DNA of 64,000 nt from JADMIH01 sp035274425 (GTDB lineage: Bacteria > Chloroflexota > Chloroflexia > QHBQ01 > JADMIH01), in assembly GCA_035274425.1 (NCBI GenBank), contig DATEOC010000030.1, positions 1-64,000 of the forward strand, given 5' to 3'. The notes under the pieces were generated by a model. That model searched no databases and was not told the origin of the DNA. It worked only from the letters and a program-made list of their open reading frames with translations. The translations under genes were made by a program, and so were the position numbers. How positions within the stretch are numbered: the first letter of the stretch is position 1; each line of letters opens with the position of its first letter. Shown here one piece after another: positions 54,900-63,736 of this stretch.

Positions 54900-56156
54900 T
54901 CACTTCGACGGTCCAGTCGGCCAGGTAGGCTCCTGGGTGCGCCCATTCCCCAGCTGGAGCCCCGCAAGCGTCGACATCGGCATCGTAGGCGCGTTAGCGG
55001 CGGCCTCACGCTGGTCCGTAACGTATGGTGCGCCGGCAGTGACGCTCTGCGCACTCGTAGCGACTGGTTGCGCCACGCCCGCGTGATCCGCTACCGACAA
55101 CCTATACCCTTCCATGAATGACTCAAGGACGTTTATCGGGCGGGCACTTCCGCGCAAGCACGGACCTTCCGAACTGTGCAGCACGTTCCGGTAGTCGCGA
55201 GGGTCGAACCCTCCCCATGGCTGCATGTAGAAGCCGCATGCGCTGATGACCTCGTAGCTCACCCTGTCGGGGTCGAAGTTGTTCCTTATGAGCATCTTCG
55301 TCTGCTCATCCGCTAGGAACTCGAACGCCACCCTGGGGTCGCGCACGACAGGCACCGTACTGTTCATATCAACGATCCCCTCGAACGACTGTAGCCTGGA
55401 GAAGACCTCAGGGTCGTCGTACTTCGCCACCCTGACTAGAAGGCGCTGCTTCAAGGGCCCACGCACGGCCTTCTTCGCTGCCTCGTTACGCATCTTCAAC
55501 AACAGGCTCACCCATCTGTGAAGGTACTTATAGTTATCGTCGTTTGTACCCTCGATAGTGGCGTCGAAGAGAAAGATGATCACATCGCTCTTCCCGATCT
55601 CTTCCCACGCTTGTTTCTCTGCGCTGGTCAATTGCGAGGTCTTAATCAGGAACTGACCGCCTGGGTAGTCACGCAGGCTCACAGTGAACGCTACCTCCCG
55701 ACCGTAGTTCTGAGCGAGGCGCTTCTGAATCCCGATGCGCAGTCGGGCCTTGCGAGGCGTCTTGTCGTACCATCTCTGCACCCACCGTGGCGGCACCGTC
55801 CCATCGATGATGAAGGTGTATGTGACAGGATCTACACTCCCCCCTTTGACGGGAAACTCCCCTTCGCGAAAGAGGGCGGTGGAATCGAGCATGAAGTTGT
55901 CCGAGTTGTCATCGACGGGAGAGATCCTCCAGGGGATGAGGCCGTACATGTTCACCGAGGTGAAGAGGGCTGCGGCCACCGCACTCTTTCCCGAGCTCGG
56001 CGCCCCAGCGAGCGTGATCACTATGTCGAGCGCCTCTTCGTTCTTACCGCCCCTGCGGCCCTTGCGTGGCGCACCCGACGCCACGGCTCCCGGTAATGCC
56101 GTTACCACTGTGAAAAGGAACATTATCGTGGCAATAGCCATTCTGACCATGAGCAT
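54900..56156 (-). CDS. Membrane-anchored GTPase of the GAP1-associated group, module B
   Basis: A 418-residue P-loop protein. It starts with a hydrophobic helix (about 3-27), then a very basic segment (RKGRRGGK), which places the GTPase domain in the cytosol. G1 is AGAPSSGKSA (about 49-58), G3 is in LRDYPGGQF, and G4 is degraded (VAKYDDPE in place of TKxD). Compared with the module A GTPase (348 residues) it has the extra anchor and a longer C-terminus rich in Ala/Thr/Pro. Gene order kinase, GTPase, GAP1 is the same as in module A. Confidence 0.83.
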   Translation of the reverse strand: MLMVRMAIATIMFLFTVVTALPGAVASGAPRKGRRGGKNEEALDIVITLAGAPSSGKSAVAAALFTSVNMYGLIPWRISPVDDNSDNFMLDSTALFREGEFPVKGGSVDPVTYTFIIDGTVPPRWVQRWYDKTPRKARLRIGIQKRLAQNYGREVAFTVSLRDYPGGQFLIKTSQLTSAEKQAWEEIGKSDVIIFLFDATIEGTNDDNYKYLHRWVSLLLKMRNEAAKKAVRGPLKQRLLVRVAKYDDPEVFSRLQSFEGIVDMNSTVPVVRDPRVAFEFLADEQTKMLIRNNFDPDRVSYEVISACGFYMQPWGGFDPRDYRNVLHSSEGPCLRGSARPINVLESFMEGYRLSVADHAGVAQPVATSAQSVTAGAPYVTDQREAAANAPTMPMSTLAGLQLGNGRTQEPTWPTGPSK

Positions 56157-56209
56157 CTCTTTGCCTCCTTGGCATCCTGTTGCACTACATCATTGGTAAG
56201 CCGTGGCCC

Positions 56210-58999
56210 CTACCCGACCTGGGGATGGGGGCCACCGTAAATAACTGCCGTGCTGTCCATGCACGCTTGGGTGAGCAGGCTCACAATGTCCGCGCCGTGA
56301 AGCTCCGTCCCATGCAGATCATCGAGGTCATACCAGCCGTGCTTGCCTATCGACGCCCAGGCTCCGCTCGCGTACTCCTGCGCCAGATGGTAGTGCTTGG
56401 GCAGGGGCGTCTGAGTATTGGTCGCAGGGTCGGTCGTGCGGGGCCAGTAGATGTCGTGGGTGACGCAGATGCTCTTCAACTCCCAAGCATCTACGAGCGC
56501 ATCATATTCCTCATTCCACTCTTTCTCCCGCACATCCCGGCCCGTCTTAGCCCTTGAGCGTATCTGGAACAGGGGGTTGGGATTCAGAGGGTGGGGCGCA
56601 TGGTTTGCGATCACGAGCACTCCGTGCCACGCGTCCTCCCGCCAGTTGAGGGCATTAAGCCTGGGGAGGGCCTCTTCCAGCGCGCCCTCTAATACGAAGT
56701 AAGGGCCGTTCGCGGGTGTTACCTTGTCCAGCCGCTTCAGCGCCTGATCGGGTGTGATGAACCACTCTCCGGTCCACTCCACAGGGTCCTGCGTCCTTTC
56801 GAGTGAGCGCCGGTGGTCTCGGTCCGCAAACATCATGCAGGCGACTTCAAGCTGCTCGCCTACTTCCGGGGTGATCCTTTGCAACTCTCGCACGGTTTCC
56901 GACGCGAGTTTTGCCGTCTCTTCCAGCCGGGCATCGGCGTTGCGGGTGTCCAAAACGATGGCGAGCTGCACGCCTGTGCGAGGGGTGACGTACACATGGA
57001 CGAAAGTGCGGGTGCTCCCCGACTCAGTGCGCAGTTCGATGGCCGCGTGATACGTCTTGCCGGACGCCGGCAAATGCTCAGGCTTTATCCGAACTAGAAG
57101 CGCCCTTGTGCCGGGCGCTATCTCACGAGGCGACACATCGAGCCACGTCGTGGAACAAACCACGTATACGGTCTCTCCTGTATTGGAGGTGATTGAGAGC
57201 TTCGCCTCCCTCATCCACTGGGGCATGCGCGCCCATACAGGGTCCACAACCCCGAAGTCGAGCATGTCCACCGGAGGGCGTATTGATATCTCGGGAATAA
57301 TGGTCTCTCCATACAAGTATGCCGGGTAAGGCTGCGAGCCTCGGCGCGGCGGGCTGTCCGCAAGCAGCGGTCCTGCAACACCCTTACGTGCTGCATACGG
57401 CACATTGCCCATATCATAGGGCTGCGCCGGTATGCCCCCTGCTGGCTCGCTGCCATTTGTCGTCTTCACGCCCATACCCTCCGTCCTTTCCCCCGGATCC
57501 CGCTTCGTCGGCACCAGGGCATCTGGCTGGTCCCACTCTTCGTTCTCGGTGGGTGATTCCCGGGTGCTATCTTTTCGAGGCTCTGTGTGAGGCACAACAA
57601 TCACAGCCTTAGGCGCCCTCCCCGCGCCACTTTCCGCGTTGTGCGTCCCTCGCCCGGCCTCATCACTTGAACGCTCTCTCGCCCCGGGCCTCTCTTCGAG
57701 TTGGAACTCCGGGAATTCCCAGAGAGGGCCGGTCTCGAACGGGTCGCGCTCGTGGGTGCTGAGTGCCGCACCGGCGCTCTCCCACTCATCAACGTCGCGT
57801 GTTCCGTGTGAAATCTCCCTATTTCTGTCTGACTCCGGTCGCTCCCCCTTGACGCGTTCGCTCCTCTCGATGCGCGTCCCGTTGGGGGTTGGCAAGCGTT
57901 GCACCCGTCCCGCCACGTCCGCGAGCTTACTCAGCACGCCGTCCATGAGGTTGCCACGGAGCATGACCTGTAGTTCACGTTGCGCATCTTCGGCGCTTCC
58001 GTACCTCTTGCCCTGGTCGGGGTCTATCCCCTTCATCACCGCTGTACTCAGGCGCGCTGGTATGGCCGGATATATTTCGCCAGGAGTGATCGGGACGCTG
58101 AACGCGTGTTTCGAAGCGAGGGTGACGGGATCGCCATAGGCCTCCGGGAAAAGCGTCCGCCCGGTGAGCATCGTGTACAGCACTGCAAAGGCCTGGTACC
58201 GGTCAGATGGAGGCCCCACTTCCTCGCCGCGCGCCTGCTCCGGAGACATGTATTCTGGGGTGCACAACAGGTAGCCGGAGCGTGCTCCCCTTTGGCCGGT
58301 CCCTTCCCCAGGGTAATGGGCCGATGCCCCGAAATCACACAGGTATACGTGCCCGCTCTCCCGGTCGATCAGAAGGTTGAACGGGGTAACGTTAGAATGT
58401 ACAAAGCCACAGGTGTGCAGGTAATCGAGCGCGCACAGCAGGTCAAGGCTGATCCGGACGGCCTCCCTAGGTGCCAGGGGACCTCGCTCCTTCAGTATAT
58501 GGCCCAGGTCGTTGCCGTTGACGAATTGCAGGACGAGGAAATAGCGTCCTTCATACTCACCATCCTCGTACAGTTTGACAATGTTCTCGTGACTGAGCGC
58601 GCCAACCACTCGCCGCTCGATTCGCAACTGCCTGACTGCGTGCAGGTCCCCAGCCCGATCCTGCCTCAACATCTTCAAGGCGTAGATTCTGCCGTCACTG
58701 AGGTCTCGCGCCCTGTACACAACGCAGCTCCCCCCAACCCCAACTATCCCCTGTATTTCATAGCGGTCACCGACCCGTCGCCCTGCTAACGCCATCTCTT
58801 GGTCCCAGACGCGAATGCGCTCCTCTTCCTCACTCCGTGGAGCGCCTCCAATCTGATTCATGTAAGTGGAGCTGGCATTGCGCGGCGCATCCCCTGCCCC
58901 GGTCCGACTGCCGATACCCTCATTCCATGCCGGGAGGCAAATGCCTGGCTCAAGCCTGCTCTCTATGTCGTACTCGTTGTTCATATATAACTCTTCCAT
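56210..58999 (-). CDS. Ser/Thr pseudokinase with C-terminal VWA-like domain, module B
   Basis: A protein of about 929 residues from ATG 58999 (AAAGGAGAG upstream). The kinase domain (about 78-345) keeps the glycine loop VGVGGSCVVYRA, K109 and D222-F-G224. The catalytic loop reads H201-S-N203-V-T205-P-F-N208, so the catalytic Asp is Asn and the usual Lys is Thr. It is probably inactive or very weak. A long disordered charged stretch (about 360-540), a beta-sandwich region ('MLDFGVVDPVW', about 590-690) and a VWA-like domain starting VQLAIVLDTRN follow, as in module A. The second kinase domain of module A is absent. It is placed between FhaA-like and GTPase genes. Confidence 0.87.
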   Translation of the reverse strand: MEELYMNNEYDIESRLEPGICLPAWNEGIGSRTGAGDAPRNASSTYMNQIGGAPRSEEEERIRVWDQEMALAGRRVGDRYEIQGIVGVGGSCVVYRARDLSDGRIYALKMLRQDRAGDLHAVRQLRIERRVVGALSHENIVKLYEDGEYEGRYFLVLQFVNGNDLGHILKERGPLAPREAVRISLDLLCALDYLHTCGFVHSNVTPFNLLIDRESGHVYLCDFGASAHYPGEGTGQRGARSGYLLCTPEYMSPEQARGEEVGPPSDRYQAFAVLYTMLTGRTLFPEAYGDPVTLASKHAFSVPITPGEIYPAIPARLSTAVMKGIDPDQGKRYGSAEDAQRELQVMLRGNLMDGVLSKLADVAGRVQRLPTPNGTRIERSERVKGERPESDRNREISHGTRDVDEWESAGAALSTHERDPFETGPLWEFPEFQLEERPGARERSSDEAGRGTHNAESGAGRAPKAVIVVPHTEPRKDSTRESPTENEEWDQPDALVPTKRDPGERTEGMGVKTTNGSEPAGGIPAQPYDMGNVPYAARKGVAGPLLADSPPRRGSQPYPAYLYGETIIPEISIRPPVDMLDFGVVDPVWARMPQWMREAKLSITSNTGETVYVVCSTTWLDVSPREIAPGTRALLVRIKPEHLPASGKTYHAAIELRTESGSTRTFVHVYVTPRTGVQLAIVLDTRNADARLEETAKLASETVRELQRITPEVGEQLEVACMMFADRDHRRSLERTQDPVEWTGEWFITPDQALKRLDKVTPANGPYFVLEGALEEALPRLNALNWREDAWHGVLVIANHAPHPLNPNPLFQIRSRAKTGRDVREKEWNEEYDALVDAWELKSICVTHDIYWPRTTDPATNTQTPLPKHYHLAQEYASGAWASIGKHGWYDLDDLHGTELHGADIVSLLTQACMDSTAVIYGGPHPQVG

Positions 59000-59124
59000 T
59001 GTCGACCCTCTCCTTTCCGTCGGAACCGCGCTAAACGTCCGCATTATTCGTATGCGTACATCTGTTTGCTCTTTATCAGCAGCCTTGTTGCCTCGCTACG
59101 GGGTTTATGCCCAGGTTGAGATCC

Positions 59125-59943
59125 TCACCACTGTGGTTCCTCAAAGATCATCTCGTACCCACCGAGCGATATCAATGCGCCACTCTCCAGCCGTATCGGC
59201 GCTGGACCTATGCGCGCAGCGTTCACGTAGGTGCCGTTGCTGGCTTCGATCTCTCCTATCTCGTAGCTCCCTTCGTTGAATAACAGGATCGCGTGCTGCC
59301 TCGATACCCTGGGGTCACGCACTACCAAGTCGCACCCACCATCTCGCCCCACGGTGACAGGGGCACCTCCCAACACGAACTGCTGCCCCGCTTGATCCCC
59401 ATCCATCAGGCGCAAGTTAGCGGTAGTATCCGCGGCGGTTAGTTGATCCCGCCACCGCGGGAGATGTGCTTCTCGCCTTTCAAGATGGGGATACGTCCCC
59501 ATACGCGTGGCTGCCTGCGAGGGCCGCCAGAGGTTCCCCTGCCCGTCGTAGCTCTTCTCGGTGAGCAAATCTGGATGGCTGCACCAGGACTCCACCCGCA
59601 CGGACCATGGGCGTACCCCTTCATCTACCGACACCAGGTAGCGTCTGGGCCAGCCGAAAATGTAGCCTTGATCCTCAGCCTGGATCGCCAGGAAGAGGTC
59701 AATATCCCGCACAAGGGCGGGCCACATCTCCTCAAGCTCCTGTACTGCGCATGGGTTTACCGCCACCCTGTAGAGATTAGGTGCCATAAGCATCCCATCT
59801 ATCTTTTGCAGGTTCCCCTCCATCTCGCGGTCCACGCGGGAAAGGAGCCGTGAGGGCTGTAGACCACCGCGTCCCCACAAACGAGGCACTATCCCTTCCA
59901 GATCCTCGATGGCGGCCTCCAGGACGCGAAGTGCTTTTTTCAT
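59125..59943 (-). CDS. FhaA-like protein: DUF3662 plus FHA domain, module B
   Basis: A 272-residue cytosolic protein. The N-terminal FhaA_N domain shows ALRVLEAAIEDLEGIV and MLMAPNLYRVAVNP, close to the actinobacterial FhaA pattern. The FHA domain (about 180-270) has VTVGRDGG, VSRQHAIL and SNGTYVN, the full phosphothreonine-binding set. Start ATG 59943 overlaps the RodA/FtsW stop by 4 nt (ATGA) and has AAGGAGG upstream. It would be the reader of Thr phosphorylation in this module, although the module's own kinase looks inactive. Confidence 0.88.
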   Translation of the reverse strand: MKKALRVLEAAIEDLEGIVPRLWGRGGLQPSRLLSRVDREMEGNLQKIDGMLMAPNLYRVAVNPCAVQELEEMWPALVRDIDLFLAIQAEDQGYIFGWPRRYLVSVDEGVRPWSVRVESWCSHPDLLTEKSYDGQGNLWRPSQAATRMGTYPHLERREAHLPRWRDQLTAADTTANLRLMDGDQAGQQFVLGGAPVTVGRDGGCDLVVRDPRVSRQHAILLFNEGSYEIGEIEASNGTYVNAARIGPAPIRLESGALISLGGYEMIFEEPQW

Positions 59944-61718
59944 TCGGACCTCCTTCCACTGCCGGCCGGATGAGCGCCTGGGATGTCCCTGAGCGCTCCG
60001 GCGTCGCTGCGCACCTTCCGCCCCTCCTGGTGGGCATCGGCGGAGATGCGCAACAACAACCCCAACATCAAGCACGTAGCGATCATAGAAGAACCACCAT
60101 AGCTCACCAGAGGGAGCGTCAGCCCGGTCAGTGGAAGCATCCGAATGGTGCCCCCCAGGATCACGATCATCTGGATCCCCAGTGCCGCAGTGAGGCCGCT
60201 GGCTAAGAGCCGCGCAAAGTCGCCCCGCGCTTCCCTTGCGATTCGCATCCCTCGCCATACGAGCGCGAGGTACACGCCCAGTAGGCTCGTAACTCCAACG
60301 AACCCGAACTCCTCGGCAAAGGCCACCGGTATGAGGTCCGACTCCACGAGTGGCACCAAGTAGGGGCGGCCCCATCCTAGTCCCGTTCCGAATGCTCCTC
60401 CCGTTGCTACACCGTACGCACTCTGGACCAACTGGTACCCTCCTGCATCACCTTTGGCCCAGGGATCCACCCAGACCTCGAATCGCGCGCGGGCCGTACC
60501 AAGCACGTCGGGCAGCAACCAGTTGATCGCCACGATCCCCACCACCATGAGGATCACCCCGCCCACCACATACAGGGGGTTGCCGCTCGCCAGGTATAAC
60601 AGCGTCAGGAACATGCCGAAGAAGAGGAGCGTACTGCCGAGGTCCTTCTGCACGATGAGAAGAAGCATGGCGACCCCCCAGACAATCCACATTGGGATCA
60701 TGTAGGGTAGGGGCGCAAACGGTATCTTGATACCGAACACTTGCAGCTTGAACGGGCGCTCCAGGAAGGGTCTGTTGTCCGCTATATACCCGGCCATGTA
60801 TATCAACATGAGAGGCTTCAGGAATTCGCTCGATTGCACCGTAAGCGGCCCCAAAGGCAGCCAGAGCTTCGAGCCAGTACCGGTCCCGCCGTCGTTCCCA
60901 AAAATCAAGGTGACCGCCACCAATCCGATCCCCGCGAGCACGAGCATATGTTTGTAGAGCCTCAGGGTATGGATGTTACGCACCAGCGCTATGGCGGCTA
61001 TCGCGGCTAGCCCTATCAATATCCAAGCGGTGTGCTTGGTCGCGATGTCGGCGACGTTTGCCTTCTTCGCTTCCGGAAGGTAGGAGACCAGAGGAGGAAT
61101 CAGGCGTGTGAGCATCACCAGTCCCGCGGCCATGAGAGCACTTGCGATGGGTAGTAGCGTGCGATCCGCGGAGGGTCGCCATCTTCTGTAAACTATGTGC
61201 ACTCCACATAATGCGAGTATGAAAAGGACTGCTGTTAGCAAGGAGGCAGGCCCCGGTTTCGTCATACCTGAAGGCACTGACACGGCCACCAGGATACCCA
61301 GGAAAGCGCCAACGGCTGCGGGGGCAAGGAATAGCGCTTCCTGTAGCCGCCACGGAATCCATCTGGCACTGACTGCGCCGCCCACGCGTCGCACAAGGCC
61401 CTCCTGTCGAACCGTCTTTGCGGTCGGAGTGGCGCCGTGTCCTCTGACTGTGTGGTCCTGGTCCCGGCGTCTCCGACCATTCACGCCTGCTGTAGGTACC
61501 TCATTGGCCTGCGGACTCCGGTGGGGGTCGTATATACCGTACTCGTCGTATGGGGTGGCTATACGTAGAGGCGGCCTTGTGCAACTCTGTCTGGGCACAG
61601 CCCTGTTGGGCGCTCGCGTGCCAGCTTCGGCGCCGCCTGCTTCTGGCCCTTCTTTCGAGCCGCCATCGGTCGATGCTGGGTTGATCCTTTGTGTGCCAAT
61701 TACGTTTTGGTAGCTCAT
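59940..61718 (-). CDS. RodA/FtsW/SpoVE family peptidoglycan polymerase, module B
   Basis: A SEDS glycosyltransferase of 592 residues from ATG 61718 (GGGGAG upstream). About 130 N-terminal residues are polar and cytosolic, longer than in module A. Family motifs: GTGSKLWLPLGPLTVQSSEFLK, the VQKDLGSTLLFFG segment with the catalytic-type Asp, and LPLVSYGGSSMI. It is translationally coupled to the FhaA-like gene and lies 44 nt after the PBP gene. It polymerises lipid II together with that PBP. Confidence 0.92.
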   Translation of the reverse strand: MSYQNVIGTQRINPASTDGGSKEGPEAGGAEAGTRAPNRAVPRQSCTRPPLRIATPYDEYGIYDPHRSPQANEVPTAGVNGRRRRDQDHTVRGHGATPTAKTVRQEGLVRRVGGAVSARWIPWRLQEALFLAPAAVGAFLGILVAVSVPSGMTKPGPASLLTAVLFILALCGVHIVYRRWRPSADRTLLPIASALMAAGLVMLTRLIPPLVSYLPEAKKANVADIATKHTAWILIGLAAIAAIALVRNIHTLRLYKHMLVLAGIGLVAVTLIFGNDGGTGTGSKLWLPLGPLTVQSSEFLKPLMLIYMAGYIADNRPFLERPFKLQVFGIKIPFAPLPYMIPMWIVWGVAMLLLIVQKDLGSTLLFFGMFLTLLYLASGNPLYVVGGVILMVVGIVAINWLLPDVLGTARARFEVWVDPWAKGDAGGYQLVQSAYGVATGGAFGTGLGWGRPYLVPLVESDLIPVAFAEEFGFVGVTSLLGVYLALVWRGMRIAREARGDFARLLASGLTAALGIQMIVILGGTIRMLPLTGLTLPLVSYGGSSMIATCLMLGLLLRISADAHQEGRKVRSDAGALRDIPGAHPAGSGRRSE

Positions 61719-61762
61719 ATGCTCCCCTCTCTTTCCCGGAATGGGCGAACTGCCGGCCACGA

Positions 61763-63736
61763 CTAAGGGCGTACCTCCGTTGCGGGCGTGGCTTCTATGC
61801 CATTTGCAGGGTTCGTGGCAGGAACGCTGGTTGGCGTGGTCTCCTCCGACGGCGCGAGGATTGGCTGCGGTGCTGACTCGAGCACGGCCTTCAGCACTGT
61901 CTTGGCGATCGGTAGGGCCTCCGTCAGGCCCTCACCACCTTTCTCTACGAAGGCCGTCACCACATAGCGCATGTGCTCCTCATCGGTTCCACCGATGGCA
62001 GTAAACCAGGCGTGGGAGCTGTTCGCCTCGTCTCCAAATTGCGCGGTTCCAGATTTCCCGCCGACCGTGTAACCGTCGATGGCCGCATTCTTAGCCCACC
62101 CCGTGCGCACGCTTTCAAGGAGCAACTTCTTCAGTTCCGCCGCCACCTCCGGGGAAACAGCGCGCTGGAGCATGTGGGGTACAAAACTCTGCACGATGTG
62201 CCCGTCGGCGGGATCGGACATATATGAGACCAAAAAAGGTTCGGGAACCTCGCCACCTGTAAGTACCGCCGCGTGCATTAGCGCCACCTGCAGCGGCGAC
62301 ACGAGGAGTTCGCCTTGCCCGTAGCCGGTGGAGGCTAAGACGTCCTGGTCCATGAAGTCTTCCCTTTTCAGGTAGGGCAAACTAACTTCACTCGGTACAC
62401 CAAGGTTGAAGTGCATACCCACTCCGAAGCGGCGCATGTACGACTCCATACTGGCAGGTCCAAGTTCCGCTGCCAGGCGCGCAAAGCAGGTGTTTAGCGA
62501 GTAGATGTAGCACTCGGTGAGTGTGTAGTAGGGGGCGTGCCCTGAGGGTCTGCAGTCGGGACAATCGGTATGGCGATATCCTCCATTCGGTACCACAACC
62601 CACCCGTTCTCGTCAGGGATCACCGTATCGAGACTTACCAAGCCCTCCTCCAGCGCCGCTGCCGAGGTGAGGAGCTTCCACTGGGACCCAGGCGGTACGA
62701 GCGCCATCGTGGCTCGCTGTACGTAGGGGCTAGTGGGCATTGCATTGATGAGTGTCAGTTCGCGCTGGATCCGCTTGAACTCCTCGCTCCAGTCGGGGCT
62801 GCCCGGGTCGAAGGTGAGCTTCGAGGGATAGATGTGTGGGTACGAGGCGAGGGATATAATCGCGCCGGTCCAGGCATCAAGCACTACCACTGCGCCCGTC
62901 CTGGTGCCGAGCGCCTCTTGCGCCACTTTCTGCAAGTGAGGCACGATGGTCAGGTGCAGATCGTTGCCGACGATTGGCCTGTGGTTCCAATCACGCTGAC
63001 GGTTCAGAACCTCTTCGGGCTGTTGCAGCCCCGTAAGGTCGGAATCGAGGCTTTCTTCGATTCCGTACGCCCCGAAACCGGGGGTCCAATACCCCACGAG
63101 GTAGGAGAGGTCGGGGTTTCGGTACTCACGCTTGCAGTATCTGGTGGACGTGATAGCGACGCTTGCCGCTATCAACTCGTCTCCCGCATAAACGTCCCCA
63201 CGACATACCTGCTTGAGCAGGATATCCTGACGCGGATTCGTCGTGACCACGCCGTCCGCCCGCACGATATGGGTGCGTTCAATGTACGGCTGCACTATCA
63301 GTTGCTGCCTGAAGAGGTGAGACGTGAGGAGGAATAGGCCTACCAGGAGCAGGGAACGCAGCCGTGTCACTGCGCGCTCGAAGCTGGCGACCCCCTTCCA
63401 CGAGACCGGGTCCAGTGAGGTGCGCGGGGGCGCATACCTCACTGCCTGTGGTGGTAGTGGGACGCCGGTACCTCTCATCGAGACACGGCGCTCTTCTTTA
63501 GGCAGCCAGAAGAAGAGAAGTAAGAGTCCACCCGACGTGAACAGGCTCCAGAGCCATAGTCGGTCGGAGGGCGGGTCTCCATACCCTTGCCGTGGGACCC
63601 CACTTGCGACCGTGGTCACGAGGATTATGAGGGCCAGCGTGGCGACTATACCGCGTATGCTCGCCCGTAGGGCATTCCCTATGACGCTCCAAGCTCCGGG
63701 TGATGCGTTGTCTTTATTTATGGTGGATCTATTCAT
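61763..63736 (-). CDS. Class B penicillin-binding protein, module B
   Basis: A D,D-transpeptidase of 657 residues with three N-terminal helices (about 28-46, 62-80 and 128-146), like its module A paralogue. Motifs: SxxK in GSQWKLL (about 351-354), SxN (SLN in YSLNTC) and KSGTAQ in place of KTG (about 558). The C-terminal 35 residues are Pro/Thr/Ala-rich. Extra Cys pairs (YRHTDCPDC, also HRDCDVC in module A) sit in the transpeptidase domain of both proteins. It is the first gene of the module B run. Confidence 0.92.
   Translation of the reverse strand: MNRSTINKDNASPGAWSVIGNALRASIRGIVATLALIILVTTVASGVPRQGYGDPPSDRLWLWSLFTSGGLLLLFFWLPKEERRVSMRGTGVPLPPQAVRYAPPRTSLDPVSWKGVASFERAVTRLRSLLLVGLFLLTSHLFRQQLIVQPYIERTHIVRADGVVTTNPRQDILLKQVCRGDVYAGDELIAASVAITSTRYCKREYRNPDLSYLVGYWTPGFGAYGIEESLDSDLTGLQQPEEVLNRQRDWNHRPIVGNDLHLTIVPHLQKVAQEALGTRTGAVVVLDAWTGAIISLASYPHIYPSKLTFDPGSPDWSEEFKRIQRELTLINAMPTSPYVQRATMALVPPGSQWKLLTSAAALEEGLVSLDTVIPDENGWVVVPNGGYRHTDCPDCRPSGHAPYYTLTECYIYSLNTCFARLAAELGPASMESYMRRFGVGMHFNLGVPSEVSLPYLKREDFMDQDVLASTGYGQGELLVSPLQVALMHAAVLTGGEVPEPFLVSYMSDPADGHIVQSFVPHMLQRAVSPEVAAELKKLLLESVRTGWAKNAAIDGYTVGGKSGTAQFGDEANSSHAWFTAIGGTDEEHMRYVVTAFVEKGGEGLTEALPIAKTVLKAVLESAPQPILAPSEETTPTSVPATNPANGIEATPATEVRP

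Noticed and set aside
63498..63692. Promoter or operator upstream of module B
   Set aside because: This stretch lies within the PBP coding region, and no consensus hexamers were found upstream in 63737-64000.
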